Shown here: one piece after another, positions 1 to 6,959 of the stretch
How positions within the stretch are numbered: position 1 is the first letter of the stretch
Layout of the letters: each line of letters opens with the position of its first letter
Assembly (NCBI GenBank): GCA_002085305.1
Contig: NATJ01000029.1
Coordinates: forward strand, 1-9,841
Direction: 5' to 3'
DNA length: 9,841 bases
DNA from: Epsilonproteobacteria bacterium 4484_65
GTDB lineage: Bacteria > Campylobacterota > Campylobacteria > Campylobacterales > Sulfurovaceae
Notes under the pieces: generated by a model
What the model was told of the DNA's origin: nothing
What the model saw: only the letters and a program-made list of their open reading frames with translations
Database searches by the model: none
Made by a program: the position numbers and the translations under genes

Positions 1-415
1 CTCTTTCACCTGATGCAAGAACTGCTGCGATAACTGATGGGTTGGCATCAAGTGACTTGTTTATACGCTCTATAATGAAATTACTTAACAAATTAGTGTC
101 AAACTCATCATAGTTACCTTTTAGTAGCGTAATAATATCATCAATATTGAAACTCAAATCATACGTAGTAACAATACGTACCATGCCATTTACTGCACGT
201 CTAAGTGCAAACGGATCTTTAGAACCTGTTGGTATTCTTCCTACAGAGAAAAGCCCGAAAAGGGTATCAAGCTTAATAGACATTGCAACTATAGAGGAAA
301 ATACAGAAGTTGGAAGTTCTGCACCCTCACCTACCGGCATGTACTGCTCTTTAATAGCATTATAGACAATCTTATCTTCACCTAATGCTTTAGCATAGTA
401 ATAACCCATAAGCCC
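1..415 (-). pseudogene. glyS: Glycyl-tRNA synthetase beta subunit, C-terminal fragment (out of frame, runs off left edge)
   Basis: This is the downstream part of the disrupted glyS gene. Reading the minus strand from 415 to the edge gives about 138 open codons. They begin GLMGYYYAKALGED and continue through the conserved GlyS block PTGSKDPFALRRA (the start of the C-terminal anticodon-binding part) to ASGER at the window edge. The N-terminal part upstream is in another frame, so this stretch is not translated with it as the sequence stands. No start codon with a ribosome-binding site precedes it. The true C-terminus lies outside the window. The family assignment is secure from the motifs. Whether the break is biological or a sequence error cannot be decided here. 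Confidence 0.85.
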
Positions 416-1416
416 TTAAGGTCATTTTTGTAAAAGAAAAGACCATCAGCAAGACGCGGTTTGAGTACACGCTCATTTCCTGCAATTACCTTAGAATAAT
501 CATCTGTATAGGCGTTACTCACTACAACAAATTTGTTGGCTATCTTCCCATTTTCAAACACAGGGAAATAACGTTGATGCTCTTTCATAGAAGTAATGAT
601 CACTTCAGGGGGAAGCTCCAAGAAAAGCTCATCAAAAGTCCCTACAAGTGCTTTAGGATTTTCAGTGATCGCTACCACTTCTGCAATGAGTGATCTATCT
701 CTTTCGATGATAATATTATGTGTAGATTCTAAAGCATCAAACTCAGCCAAGATCTTTGCCTCTCTCTCTTTGGGTTGAAGCATCACTGCACCCTCTGCCA
801 AAATACTCTCATAAGCATCTATGTCAGCCACTTCAACTGCATCGTAAGTAACCATACGATGTACAAAAGTTTTTGTATCTGATTGCATGCCAAAAAGTTC
901 TACAGGAACTGATGTCTCTCCCAATCTCACTTGAAGCCATCTGATAGGACGGATGAACTCATCTGTTCTGGCTCCCCAACGCATCATTTTTCCAAATGAC
1001 ATAGATGCTATCCACTTTTCCAACATCTCTTGGAGAAGAGAAGCAGTTTGGGCACCTTTCTCTTCTTTTTTAAAGTAGAGTACTTCTTTACCATTTTTTT
1101 CACCACGACCAAGTGCATCAAAATCCACTCCACATTTTCGAGCAAAACCCTCAGCTGCTTTCGTTGGTACACCATCCTTAACTGCGGCAACCATAGGAGG
1201 ACCAAAAAGTTCTATAGTAGTATCTTCCTGGCTCAAAGCCATTGCTTCATGCTTAAGTACAAGTCTTCTAGGTGTATAAACAAATTCAAAATCACAAGAG
1301 AGATTATACTCTTCTAATATGTTTTTCCAAGATTTCTCAATGTTAGATACGATTTTAAGTAGTGGTATAGCTGGTAGTTCTTCTACACCGATTTCGATAA
1401 GTAGTGCTTGTGTCAT
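382..1416 (-). CDS. glyS: Glycyl-tRNA synthetase beta subunit, N-terminal part (disrupted by internal deletion/frameshift)
   Basis: GlyS is the beta subunit of the heterotetrameric (alpha2beta2) bacterial glycyl-tRNA synthetase, which charges tRNA-Gly in the cytoplasm; glyQ is not in the window. The start MTQALLIEIGVEELPA is the classic GlyS N-terminus. Further family blocks are TPRRLVL, a FGPP segment, KMMRWG, FIRPIRW, the EHQRYFPV motif and the block NERVLKPRLADGLFFYKNDLK. Directly after NDLK (position ~416) the frame changes: ten residues (GLWVITMLKH) are junk and a TAG at 382-384 ends the ORF. In intact homologues such as E. coli GlyS (about 690 aa), roughly 60-70 residues separate this block from the QGLMG-type block that here follows at once in another frame. 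The deletion must be 3n+1 bases long. The native part therefore ends at about 416. A weak SD (AGGAT, 1425-1429) precedes the ATG. Identity is near certain; integrity is not. Confidence 0.93.
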   Translation of the reverse strand: MTQALLIEIGVEELPAIPLLKIVSNIEKSWKNILEEYNLSCDFEFVYTPRRLVLKHEAMALSQEDTTIELFGPPMVAAVKDGVPTKAAEGFARKCGVDFDALGRGEKNGKEVLYFKKEEKGAQTASLLQEMLEKWIASMSFGKMMRWGARTDEFIRPIRWLQVRLGETSVPVELFGMQSDTKTFVHRMVTYDAVEVADIDAYESILAEGAVMLQPKEREAKILAEFDALESTHNIIIERDRSLIAEVVAITENPKALVGTFDELFLELPPEVIITSMKEHQRYFPVFENGKIANKFVVVSNAYTDDYSKVIAGNERVLKPRLADGLFFYKNDLKGLWVITMLKH

Positions 1417-1417
1417 T

Positions 1418-1460
1418 TTAGGTAATCCTGTAAAATAATAATAGCTATTATTTTACCTAA
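1418..1460 (-). promoter_or_regulatory. Inverted repeats in the glyS leader with alternative pairings
   Basis: In the 62-nt gap before glyS there is a perfect 11-bp AT-rich inverted repeat, GTAAAATAATA at 1430-1440 with its complement at 1446-1456 and a 5-nt loop. A second inverted repeat, TTAGGTAA at 1418-1425 with TTACCTAA at 1453-1460, shares bases 1453-1456 with the first, so the full stems exclude each other. The weak glyS Shine-Dalgarno (1425-1429) and ATG (1414-1416) lie beside these stems. Pairing could act as a weak terminator for the upstream genes or control access to the glyS start. The structure is seen; the function is inferred. There is no clear U-tract of the kind an intrinsic terminator needs. 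Confidence 0.4.
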
Positions 1461-1478
1461 GAGTTGGTAAAGAGGGGG

Positions 1479-1676
1479 TTAGTCTTTCTTTTTCAACTCT
1501 TTGTCTTCCTTGTTTTCAGTTTTATCTGAAACATAATCATCTTCATATTCATCGATCAGATCTTTACGTCTCTCCTGCTCATCAAATTTAGATAAAAAAT
1601 TATTTCTAATGATCGTAAATGTCATAAAAGAAAACAGAATAATTGCAATAATATAAAGTATATCTCCAATTGGCAT
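1479..1676 (-). CDS. Small single-pass membrane protein, unknown function
   Basis: This is a 65-residue protein I do not recognise. Residues 4-24 (GDILYIIAIILFSFMTFTII) form one hydrophobic span. The remainder is hydrophilic and strongly charged: basic just after the span, then Asp/Glu-rich, ending in a Lys/Glu/Asp run. The positive residues after the helix suggest the C-terminal tail is cytoplasmic with the N-terminus outside. I consider it real because its ATG lies one base after the trmL stop (TAA, G, ATG). A GGAG Shine-Dalgarno inside the last trmL codons sits 7 nt from that ATG, which is the arrangement of translational coupling. It may tether or regulate a membrane partner, but nothing in the sequence says which. 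glyS follows 62 nt downstream in the same direction. Confidence 0.75.
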   Translation of the reverse strand: MPIGDILYIIAIILFSFMTFTIIRNNFLSKFDEQERRKDLIDEYEDDYVSDKTENKEDKELKKKD

Positions 1677-1677
1677 C

Positions 1678-2169
1678 TTAATTCTCCAGTGTATTGGCTA
1701 TGGTAATTTTTTCAAAGCCATCATAGTTCTGACGTAACGCATCATAGATTACAATACCTACACTTACACCAAGGTTCAGACTTCTACCTGCTCCACCCAT
1801 AGGTATAGTGATGCACTGTTCAGGATGAGCCAATAGTACTTTTTCATCTATACCTTTGGTCTCTGAACCAAATAAAATATAATCACCTTTTTTAAACTCA
1901 GCATCAAAATAAAGATTATCTGTTTTTGTAGTTGCCATGTAGCTATGTTTATCGATAGGGTGTGCCTCCAAAAACTCAGCAAAACTTTCCCACACAACAA
2001 GATCAAGCTTATCCCAATAGTCAAGTCCAGCACGTTTCACTGCTTTATCATCAATATCAAATCCTAATGGTTTCACAAGATGCAAAGTAGCACCTAGATT
2101 AACACATAGTCGTCCTATAGTACCTGTGTTTGGTGGGATTTGTGGTTCTACTAGAACGATATTAAACAT
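1678..2169 (-). CDS. trmL: tRNA (cytidine/uridine-34-2'-O)-methyltransferase, SPOUT family
   Basis: TrmL uses S-adenosylmethionine to 2'-O-methylate the wobble nucleotide of certain tRNA-Leu species, acting as a dimer with a trefoil-knot fold. The 163-residue protein matches the family length (E. coli 157) and carries the SPOUT motifs in order. These are EPQIPPNTGTIGRLC at residues 8-22, ILFGSETKGI at 98-107, and the SAM-knot motif IPMGGAGRSLNLGVSVGIV at 122-140 followed by IYDALRQ. The ORF could be extended upstream to an ATG at 2251-2253. I start at 2169 because MFNIVLVEPQIPPNTG is the family's N-terminus and an AAGGA-type SD lies just upstream, whereas the 28 extra residues are a Lys/Arg-rich run unlike the family. 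It is the first gene of a group with the small membrane protein and glyS. Confidence 0.93.
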   Translation of the reverse strand: MFNIVLVEPQIPPNTGTIGRLCVNLGATLHLVKPLGFDIDDKAVKRAGLDYWDKLDLVVWESFAEFLEAHPIDKHSYMATTKTDNLYFDAEFKKGDYILFGSETKGIDEKVLLAHPEQCITIPMGGAGRSLNLGVSVGIVIYDALRQNYDGFEKITIANTLEN

Positions 2170-2365
2170 ATTTTGGGATTCCTTTTTCCTTTTATTTGAC
2201 TTGTGGCGTTGTTTCTCTTTTCTACCCCAAGGGCACTTCCTCACTTTGTTCACGGCGTTTTTTTAGAAAAAACGAAACAAAAAAGCGTCGTTGTTCTCAA
2301 ATCGATTCGCTTCCAAGGGTGTTCACAACAACAAGGGCAGACTTCGTCTGATTTGATGGGAAGAG
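2170..2365. other. 196-bp intergenic region with short inverted repeats, possibly repetitive
   Basis: No gene is supported between purU and trmL. The region has abrupt homopolymer runs and small symmetric pieces. CGTTTTTT at 2256-2263 and AAAAAACG at 2267-2274 form an 8-bp stem with a 3-nt loop. CAGAC/GTCTG at 2338-2350 form a 5-bp stem with loop TTC just after the purU stop. AATCGATT at 2300-2307 is an 8-bp palindrome. The hexamer CAAGGG recurs three times (around 2229, 2314 and 2332). The 5-bp hairpin lacks a following U-tract, so a purU terminator is only weakly supported. No convincing -10 box for trmL was found. The composition differs from the tight gaps elsewhere and hints at an intergenic repeat family, which needs a genome-wide comparison. 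Confidence 0.35.
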
Positions 2366-3202
2366 TTAAAAGATGACCGTTTTGTTACCGTTTACAAATA
2401 CTCTATCATGAAGTACAAGAGCCAAAGCACGTGAAAGCACTATCTTTTCACCATCACGTCCTGCTCTTTGCATATCTCTCCAGGAAAGACGATGATTTAC
2501 AGGAATAACATCTTGAGCAATGATCGGACCTTCATCAAGATCATCGGTGACAAAGTGTGCAGTCGCGCCTATGATCTTTACCCCTCTTTCAAAGGCTTGT
2601 TTGTATGGATTCGCACCAATGAATGCAGGAAGGAAAGAGTGATGGATGTTAATGATCTTTTGTGCATATGCTCTTACAAAAGTGGGTGTCAATATACGCA
2701 TATATTTGGCAAGGACAATATAGTCAAATTCAAACTCATTGATAAGCTTCATCACATGGGACTCATGCTCTTCTCTAGTGAGTCCATCTGCGGGGACATG
2801 AAAGAAAGGGATATCAAATCTACGTACGAACGTTTCGAGTGTATCATGGTTGGCAATGACACATTCAATTTCAGCATCAAGCTCTCCATCTGCATGTCGT
2901 ATGAGAATATCACCAAGCGCATGAGACTCTTTGGTTGCCATAAGGATGATTTTTTTATTCTTAGGTTCGATCACTCTGATATGTGCATCTGAAGGGACTA
3001 CAGACTTTAATTCATCTTGTAACTCTTGTGCATTAAAGAGTCCTGTAACAACCGTACGCATAAAAAATCTTCCATGCTCTTTATCTACAAATTCACGGTT
3101 GTTATCGATATTCAGACCTCTATCATAAAAGACTTTAGAGATCTTATAGACTAAACCTTTAGCATCTTCACAATCAATAAGTACTCTTGCTCTGTTTTCC
3201 AT
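2366..3202 (-). CDS. purU: Formyltetrahydrofolate deformylase
   Basis: PurU hydrolyses 10-formyl-tetrahydrofolate to formate and tetrahydrofolate, balancing the one-carbon pool and in some bacteria feeding formate to PurT for purine synthesis. The 278-residue length matches E. coli PurU (280). An N-terminal ACT regulatory domain (about residues 5-80) contains DCEDAKGLVYKIS and EFVDKEHGRFFMRT. It is followed by a PurN-like formyltransferase fold with NHDTLETFVRRFDIPF (118-133) and VLAKYMRILTP. The catalytic region has INIHHSFLPAFIGA (184-197) and GATAHFVTDDLDEGPI (212-227). N185, H187, H216 and D223 correspond to the catalytic set of the family. The protein ends in the typical VFVNGNKTVIF. AAGG lies about 9 nt before the ATG. 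The gene stands alone, with a REPIN-like repeat upstream and a 196-bp gap downstream. Confidence 0.95.
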   Translation of the reverse strand: MENRARVLIDCEDAKGLVYKISKVFYDRGLNIDNNREFVDKEHGRFFMRTVVTGLFNAQELQDELKSVVPSDAHIRVIEPKNKKIILMATKESHALGDILIRHADGELDAEIECVIANHDTLETFVRRFDIPFFHVPADGLTREEHESHVMKLINEFEFDYIVLAKYMRILTPTFVRAYAQKIINIHHSFLPAFIGANPYKQAFERGVKIIGATAHFVTDDLDEGPIIAQDVIPVNHRLSWRDMQRAGRDGEKIVLSRALALVLHDRVFVNGNKTVIF

Positions 3203-3240
3203 ATAATAACCTTAAGAATTTTTCTCATTTATTGCTCTTG

Positions 3241-3371
3241 GGAGTGGAGACTTCAGTCCCACCTACAATCTGTATAAATGCATATTTTTAATGCTAAAAG
3301 AAGCATTAAAATATAAACAAATAAAAAAATTTAAGCAAATAAACTTTAGGTGGGACTGAAGTCTCCACTTC
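3241..3371. repeat. REPIN-like element A: inverted pair of REP-type palindromes between leuB and purU
   Basis: A perfect 23-bp inverted repeat, 3243-3265 and 3347-3369, encloses an 81-bp AT-rich spacer. Each arm is itself an imperfect palindrome: TGG, a bulged A, GACT, then TC, then AGTCCCA, folding as a small stem with loop TTCA. The left arm is preceded at its outer end by the tetranucleotide GGAG (3241-3244) and the right arm, read on minus, by GAAG. A GTAG/GGAG-type tetranucleotide plus an imperfect palindrome defines REP sequences, and two inverted REPs make a REPIN, mobilised in trans by RAYT (IS200/IS605-like tyrosine) transposases. No transposase is in the window. The element begins 9 bp after the leuB stop and may also end or protect leuDB mRNA. 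Symmetry is seen; the REPIN identity is inferred. Confidence 0.65.
3286..3311. repeat. Nested 10-bp inverted repeat inside element A
   Basis: TTTTAATGCT at 3286-3295 and AGCATTAAAA at 3302-3311 form a perfect 10-bp stem with a 6-nt loop (AAAAGA) within the spacer of element A. Read from either strand it can fold as a hairpin. It lacks a clean U-tract on the minus strand, so I do not call it an intrinsic terminator. It may simply be part of the mobile unit's spacer. Confidence 0.5.
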
Positions 3372-3378
3372 CGTTATT

Positions 3379-4446
3379 TTACTTACTACTATAATCCGCG
3401 ATAATGTCACCCATCTCAGTACATGTACAGATCTCTTTAGCATCATAATCACCAAGGTCACCCGTACGGTATCCTTCACTCAATGCTTTTTTGATAGCAT
3501 CATCTATTTTGTCTGCTGCTTCGTTTTCACCCAAAGCATAACGAAGCATCATACTGGCACTAGATATAGTTGCAAGTGGATTAGCGATCCCTTGTCCTGC
3601 AATATCTGGCGCTGAACCGTGGATAGGCTCAAATAACCCTACACCTTTACCAGTACTCGCAGACGGAAGAAGCCCGATAGAACCAGAAAGCATACTTGCA
3701 GCATCTGAAAGAATATCACCAAAGATATTTCCTGTTAAGATCACATCAAACTGCTTAGGGTCACGGATAAGTTGCATTGCAGCATTATCTACATACATAT
3801 GAGAAAGCTCGACTTCCGGGTAATCAAGAGCCACTTCTTCTACGATCTCTCTCCAGAACTGGCTCACTTCAAGTACATTTGCTTTATCTACCGAACAAAT
3901 TCGTTTATCACGTTTCATAGCAATATCAAATGCCACTATAGCGATACGTTTTACCTCTTCTCTTGTATAGATCATTGTATTGAATGCTTTATCTTCATGA
4001 AGTTCTCTTGGCTGACCAAAATAAATACCACCGGTAAGTTCACGTACTACCATGATATCAACACCCTGAATAACTTCAGATTTAAGACTTGATGCATTCA
4101 CAAGTTCATCATATACCATCGCAGGTCTGAGATTTGCAAATGTCCCCATCTCTTTACGAAGACCTAAAAGTCCTGTTTCTGGACGTAAATGTCTCTCTAA
4201 ATTATCCCATTTTGGTCCACCGATAGCACCAAAAAGAATAGCATCACACTTCTTTACACCTTTAATGGTCTCATCTGGTAACGGCACACCTGTTTCATCT
4301 ATTGCTGCCCCACCAAGCAACATCTCTTCATACTTAAGGTTAAATCCTTGTGATACAGAAATAGCATCAAGTACTTTAATGGCTTCATCAATGATCTCTG
4401 GACCAATCCCATCCCCTTTAATTACACCAATTTTATAACTTTTCAT
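3379..4446 (-). CDS. leuB: 3-isopropylmalate dehydrogenase
   Basis: LeuB oxidatively decarboxylates 3-isopropylmalate to 2-oxoisocaproate with NAD+, the third step of leucine biosynthesis. The 355-residue length is normal for a bacterial LeuB. The sequence shows the N-terminal GDGIGPEI (11-18), the substrate loop [20 protein letters not shown] (90-109; R97 and R107 bind substrate), and [12 protein letters not shown] (133-144; R135 and Y142). K188 lies in DKANVLE, D220 in YVDNAAMQL, and D244 and D248 in [12 protein letters not shown], the last three binding Mg/Mn-isopropylmalate. The NAD site is [19 protein letters not shown] (272-290). The substrate-loop leucines (GLLGLR) are typical of LeuB rather than isocitrate or tartrate dehydrogenases. 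The ATG lies 2 nt after the leuD stop, with AGAAGG inside the leuD end as SD, so translation is coupled. REPIN-like element A follows. Confidence 0.97.
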   Translation of the reverse strand: MKSYKIGVIKGDGIGPEIIDEAIKVLDAISVSQGFNLKYEEMLLGGAAIDETGVPLPDETIKGVKKCDAILFGAIGGPKWDNLERHLRPETGLLGLRKEMGTFANLRPAMVYDELVNASSLKSEVIQGVDIMVVRELTGGIYFGQPRELHEDKAFNTMIYTREEVKRIAIVAFDIAMKRDKRICSVDKANVLEVSQFWREIVEEVALDYPEVELSHMYVDNAAMQLIRDPKQFDVILTGNIFGDILSDAASMLSGSIGLLPSASTGKGVGLFEPIHGSAPDIAGQGIANPLATISSASMMLRYALGENEAADKIDDAIKKALSEGYRTGDLGDYDAKEICTCTEMGDIIADYSSK

Positions 4447-4448
4447 TT

Positions 4449-4946
4449 TTATGCCTTCTCTGCTATTTCTTTTTTAGCGAACGCTATAAGTCCACCTGCA
4501 TCTACTAACTCTTGCATAAATTCAGGGATAGGAGAAAACCTATATGTTTTAGCCTGAGAAACATTGATCACTTCTCCTGCATTCATATCAACTCTTACTG
4601 TATCACCTTCATTGATCTCTGCAGCTTCTTCAAGCTCAAAAATAGGAAGTCCCATGTTAAATGCATTTCTGTAAAAGATACGTGCAAATGTAGGAGCAAT
4701 GATCGCAGACACACCTGCTGCTTTAAGTGCTATGGGAGCATGTTCACGACTTGAACCACAACCAAAATTTTCACCTGCAACGATGATATCACCCTCACTC
4801 ATTTTAGAAACAAACTCAGGGTCTGCATCTTCCATCACGTATTTAGCCAACTCAGATGGCTCACTTGTATTAAGATATCTTGCTGCGATGATCAGATCTG
4901 TATCGATATTATCACCAAATTTCCAAACTTTACCTTGCAAAGTCAT
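4449..4946 (-). CDS. leuD: 3-isopropylmalate dehydratase small subunit
   Basis: LeuD is the small (swivel-domain) subunit of isopropylmalate isomerase. With LeuC, an Fe-S aconitase-type subunit not in this window, it converts 2- to 3-isopropylmalate. At 165 residues it belongs to the short LeuD form found in Campylobacterota, Archaea and many others, not the ~200-residue enterobacterial form. Motifs are [16 protein letters not shown] (5-20), AARYLN and the swivel active-site loop [14 protein letters not shown] (58-71). leuB follows at once. The ATG at 4944-4946 is abutted directly by AAAGGA, which is too close for a Shine-Dalgarno. The TTG codon two codons in (4938-4940) lies 6 nt from the same AAGGA and may be the true start. 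A TATAAT box and a 14-bp palindrome lie upstream. The function call is firm; the start is uncertain by two codons. Confidence 0.95.
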   Translation of the reverse strand: MTLQGKVWKFGDNIDTDLIIAARYLNTSEPSELAKYVMEDADPEFVSKMSEGDIIVAGENFGCGSSREHAPIALKAAGVSAIIAPTFARIFYRNAFNMGLPIFELEEAAEINEGDTVRVDMNAGEVINVSQAKTYRFSPIPEFMQELVDAGGLIAFAKKEIAEKA

Positions 4947-4956
4947 TCCTTTAATA

Positions 4957-4970
4957 AGGGTCTAGACCCT
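4957..4970. promoter_or_regulatory. Perfect 14-bp palindrome in the leuDB leader (operator candidate)
   Basis: AGGGTCTAGACCCT is a perfect palindrome lying 10 bp upstream of the leuD ATG. It starts only about 8-15 nt downstream of the position predicted for the leuDB transcription start from the TATAAT box at 4985-4990. That place suits a repressor operator or roadblock, or a very short hairpin in the 5' leader. Only one copy was seen in the window, and the binding protein, if any, is unknown. The symmetry is seen; regulation is inferred. Confidence 0.45.
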
Positions 4971-4984
4971 AATAAATTTTCGCG

Positions 4985-4990
4985 ATTATA
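4985..4990 (-). promoter_or_regulatory. Sigma-70 -10 box for leuD-leuB
   Basis: On the minus strand this reads TATAAT, preceded by a T-rich run (TTTTATTTTTTTAGC). A consensus -10 with periodic T-rich upstream DNA instead of a firm -35 is the usual housekeeping promoter form in Campylobacterota. Transcription would start about 7 nt downstream, near 4978, giving a leader of about 30 nt that contains the 14-bp palindrome. Confidence 0.7.
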
Positions 4991-5032
4991 GCTAAAAAAA
5001 TAAAATTTACCAAATTTAGTACCAAAAACTAA

Positions 5033-5049
5033 TATAATTTCGGTATAAT
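5033..5049 (+). promoter_or_regulatory. Tandem -10 boxes for rpoD
   Basis: Two exact TATAAT hexamers lie at 5033-5038 and 5044-5049, 11 bp apart, upstream of rpoD and within AT-rich DNA shared with the divergent leuD promoter. The downstream one gives a leader of about 45 nt. That leader contains a short inverted repeat, TGAGG at 5066-5070 and CCTCA at 5079-5083, and an AAGGA ribosome-binding site at 5091-5095, 5 nt before the ATG. Either or both boxes may be used. Confidence 0.65.
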
Positions 5050-5100
5050 CCACCTTAATTATATCTGAGGCGTTATCACCTCACACTATCAAGGATTTAT

Positions 5101-6945
5101 ATGGCAGCAAAAGACAGTATGAAAAATATAGAAGCGTTATTTAAGTCTAAGAAAAAAGGTGATGTAGTCACATTTGAAAACATCGCAAAAGAGTTTGGCA
5201 AACAACCGACTGCTGCACAAGCAAAAAAGATCCATAAACTTGCAACTGATGCTAAAGTAGAAGTTATTTCTGCTTCCGAGTATGCAAAATTTCTCACCGC
5301 CAAAGAAGCGAAGAGAAGAGAAGATGCAAGAAAAAAACTTGCAAATGGTGATACAGAAGATGAATTTGATCTCCATAAAGAAAAAGAGCTTCTGGAGTGG
5401 AGTCGTTCAGACAGTCCTGTAAGAATGTACTTACGTGAAATGGGTAAGATCCCTCTTCTTACCAAAGAAGAAGAAGTTGATCTTAGTATGCGTATTGAAG
5501 AGGGTGAAGACATTATCATCGATGCCATCTGTTCTGTTCCCTACCTTATAGGATATATCATCAACTATAAAGAACCTTTACTGAACCGTGAAAGACGTGT
5601 AAAAGAACTCTTTAAAAGCTTTGAAGATGATAAAAGTGATACGGATAAAGAAGAGTCTGATGAGACAGAGCAAGAAGCAGGTGCACCTAAAGATGACAAG
5701 AGAGTAAAACAAGTTGTAGACAGTTTTAAACAACTTGAAAAGGCTAAAAAAGAGTGGATGAAATCGCGTGATGATCTCGATGTATTCATGGAAACAGAAG
5801 AAGATCCTGTTAAGATCATCCATGAGCGACTTAAGATCGCATTTAAAAAAGAGTTACTTAAAGCCGCTCTACTTAACCTTGGACCAACCTCTAAACTCAT
5901 CAATGAATTGGTCAAAGCAATGGAAACAGCACTAAGAAGTGATGACAGTTTTGATAAAGAGCTTAAACGCTTAGAGTATAAACTCCCACTTTTTAATGAT
6001 ACACTCAAAGAAAATCACCAAAAGCTACTTGATAATATTATCAATATGGATAAAGATGATATTATCGATGTTGTACCGGAAACTACCATGGTAAGTACTT
6101 ATGTTGAGATCAAAAAACTTTTTGAGACCAGAGAAGCAAGTAAAGGCGGATTTGATCTTTCTGAAGAGAAACTCCAAGAGATCTTAGGTCAGATACGTCA
6201 AGGAAAAGCCAAGAGCGAAGTAGCAAAAACACGTATGGCAAAGTCCAACCTTAGATTGGTTGTATCTATCGCTAAACGTTATACTAACAGAGGGCTTCCA
6301 TTCCTTGATCTTATCCAAGAAGGTAACATCGGTCTGATGAAAGCTGTTGACAAATTTGAGTATGAAAAAGGGTACAAGTTCTCTACCTATGCGACATGGT
6401 GGATACGTCAAGCCATCAGCCGTGCCATTGCAGATCAGGCAAGAACCATTCGTATCCCTATTCACATGATTGAAACGATCAATCGTATCAACAAGATCAT
6501 TAGAAAACACCTTCAAGAGGAAGGAAAAGAACCGGATCTTGACACTATCGCTGAAGAAGTAGGACTTTCTGTAGATAAAGTCAAAAATGTTATTAAGATC
6601 ACCAAAGAGCCGGTAAGTCTTGAAACACCTGTTGGAGATGAAGATGATGGTAGATTTGGAGATTTCATTGAAGACAAAACAACACTCAGTCCGACAGATG
6701 TTGTACTCAAAGATGACCTAAACAACCAGATAGATGAAGTACTTGACCAACTCAACGAGAGAGAAAAAGCGGTCATCCGTATGCGTTTTGGTCTTCTTGA
6801 AGATGAGAGTGACAGAACACTTGAAGAGATTGGGAAAGAGCTTTCTGTGACACGAGAGAGAGTAAGACAGATAGAATCTTCTGCTATTAAAAAGCTTAAG
6901 CACCCTAAAGTGGGTAGAAAACTTAAGAATTATATCGAAGAGTAA
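5101..6945 (+). CDS. rpoD: RNA polymerase primary sigma factor (sigma-70, RpoD)
   Basis: The protein directs core RNA polymerase to housekeeping promoters. It is 614 residues, normal for Campylobacterota RpoD. Order of parts: a region 1.1-like N-terminus (about 1-80); region 1.2 ([21 protein letters not shown], split here as residues 105-115 and 116-125); and a long acidic non-conserved region (about 140-360) with an Asp/Glu run near 175-200. Region 2 (about 372-445) has [31 protein letters not shown] and the -10-melting segment [10 protein letters not shown] (430-439). Region 3 (about 450-510) is followed by the finger [14 protein letters not shown] (512-525). Region 4 (about 545-607) has its helix-turn-helix in [21 protein letters not shown], read as residues 572-592. 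Region 1.1 and the non-conserved insert mark it as primary, not RpoS-like. AAGGA sits 5 nt before the ATG. A REPIN-like repeat follows the stop. Confidence 0.97.
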   Translation: MAAKDSMKNIEALFKSKKKGDVVTFENIAKEFGKQPTAAQAKKIHKLATDAKVEVISASEYAKFLTAKEAKRREDARKKLANGDTEDEFDLHKEKELLEWSRSDSPVRMYLREMGKIPLLTKEEEVDLSMRIEEGEDIIIDAICSVPYLIGYIINYKEPLLNRERRVKELFKSFEDDKSDTDKEESDETEQEAGAPKDDKRVKQVVDSFKQLEKAKKEWMKSRDDLDVFMETEEDPVKIIHERLKIAFKKELLKAALLNLGPTSKLINELVKAMETALRSDDSFDKELKRLEYKLPLFNDTLKENHQKLLDNIINMDKDDIIDVVPETTMVSTYVEIKKLFETREASKGGFDLSEEKLQEILGQIRQGKAKSEVAKTRMAKSNLRLVVSIAKRYTNRGLPFLDLIQEGNIGLMKAVDKFEYEKGYKFSTYATWWIRQAISRAIADQARTIRIPIHMIETINRINKIIRKHLQEEGKEPDLDTIAEEVGLSVDKVKNVIKITKEPVSLETPVGDEDDGRFGDFIEDKTTLSPTDVVLKDDLNNQIDEVLDQLNEREKAVIRMRFGLLEDESDRTLEEIGKELSVTRERVRQIESSAIKKLKHPKVGRKLKNYIEE

Positions 6946-6959
6946 TTCGGGTTTAGCAA

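Noticed and set aside
147..365. 72-codon plus-strand ORF
   Set aside because: It lies antisense to the conserved glyS C-terminal fragment and has no SD or recognisable protein.
2170..2253. Longer trmL start adding 28 Lys/Arg-rich residues
   Set aside because: The family N-terminus and a good SD point to the ATG at 2167-2169; the extra residues have no family support.
2468..2992. 174-codon plus-strand ORF opposite purU
   Set aside because: purU is complete with its catalytic residues; this frame has no family features.
5097..5528. 143-codon minus-strand ORF opposite the rpoD 5' end
   Set aside because: It is Ser-rich low-complexity text typical of the reverse strand of a Lys/Glu/Asp-rich gene; rpoD is certain.
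5565..6008. 147-codon minus-strand ORF within rpoD
   Set aside because: Same Ser/Leu-rich shadow of the acidic non-conserved sigma region.
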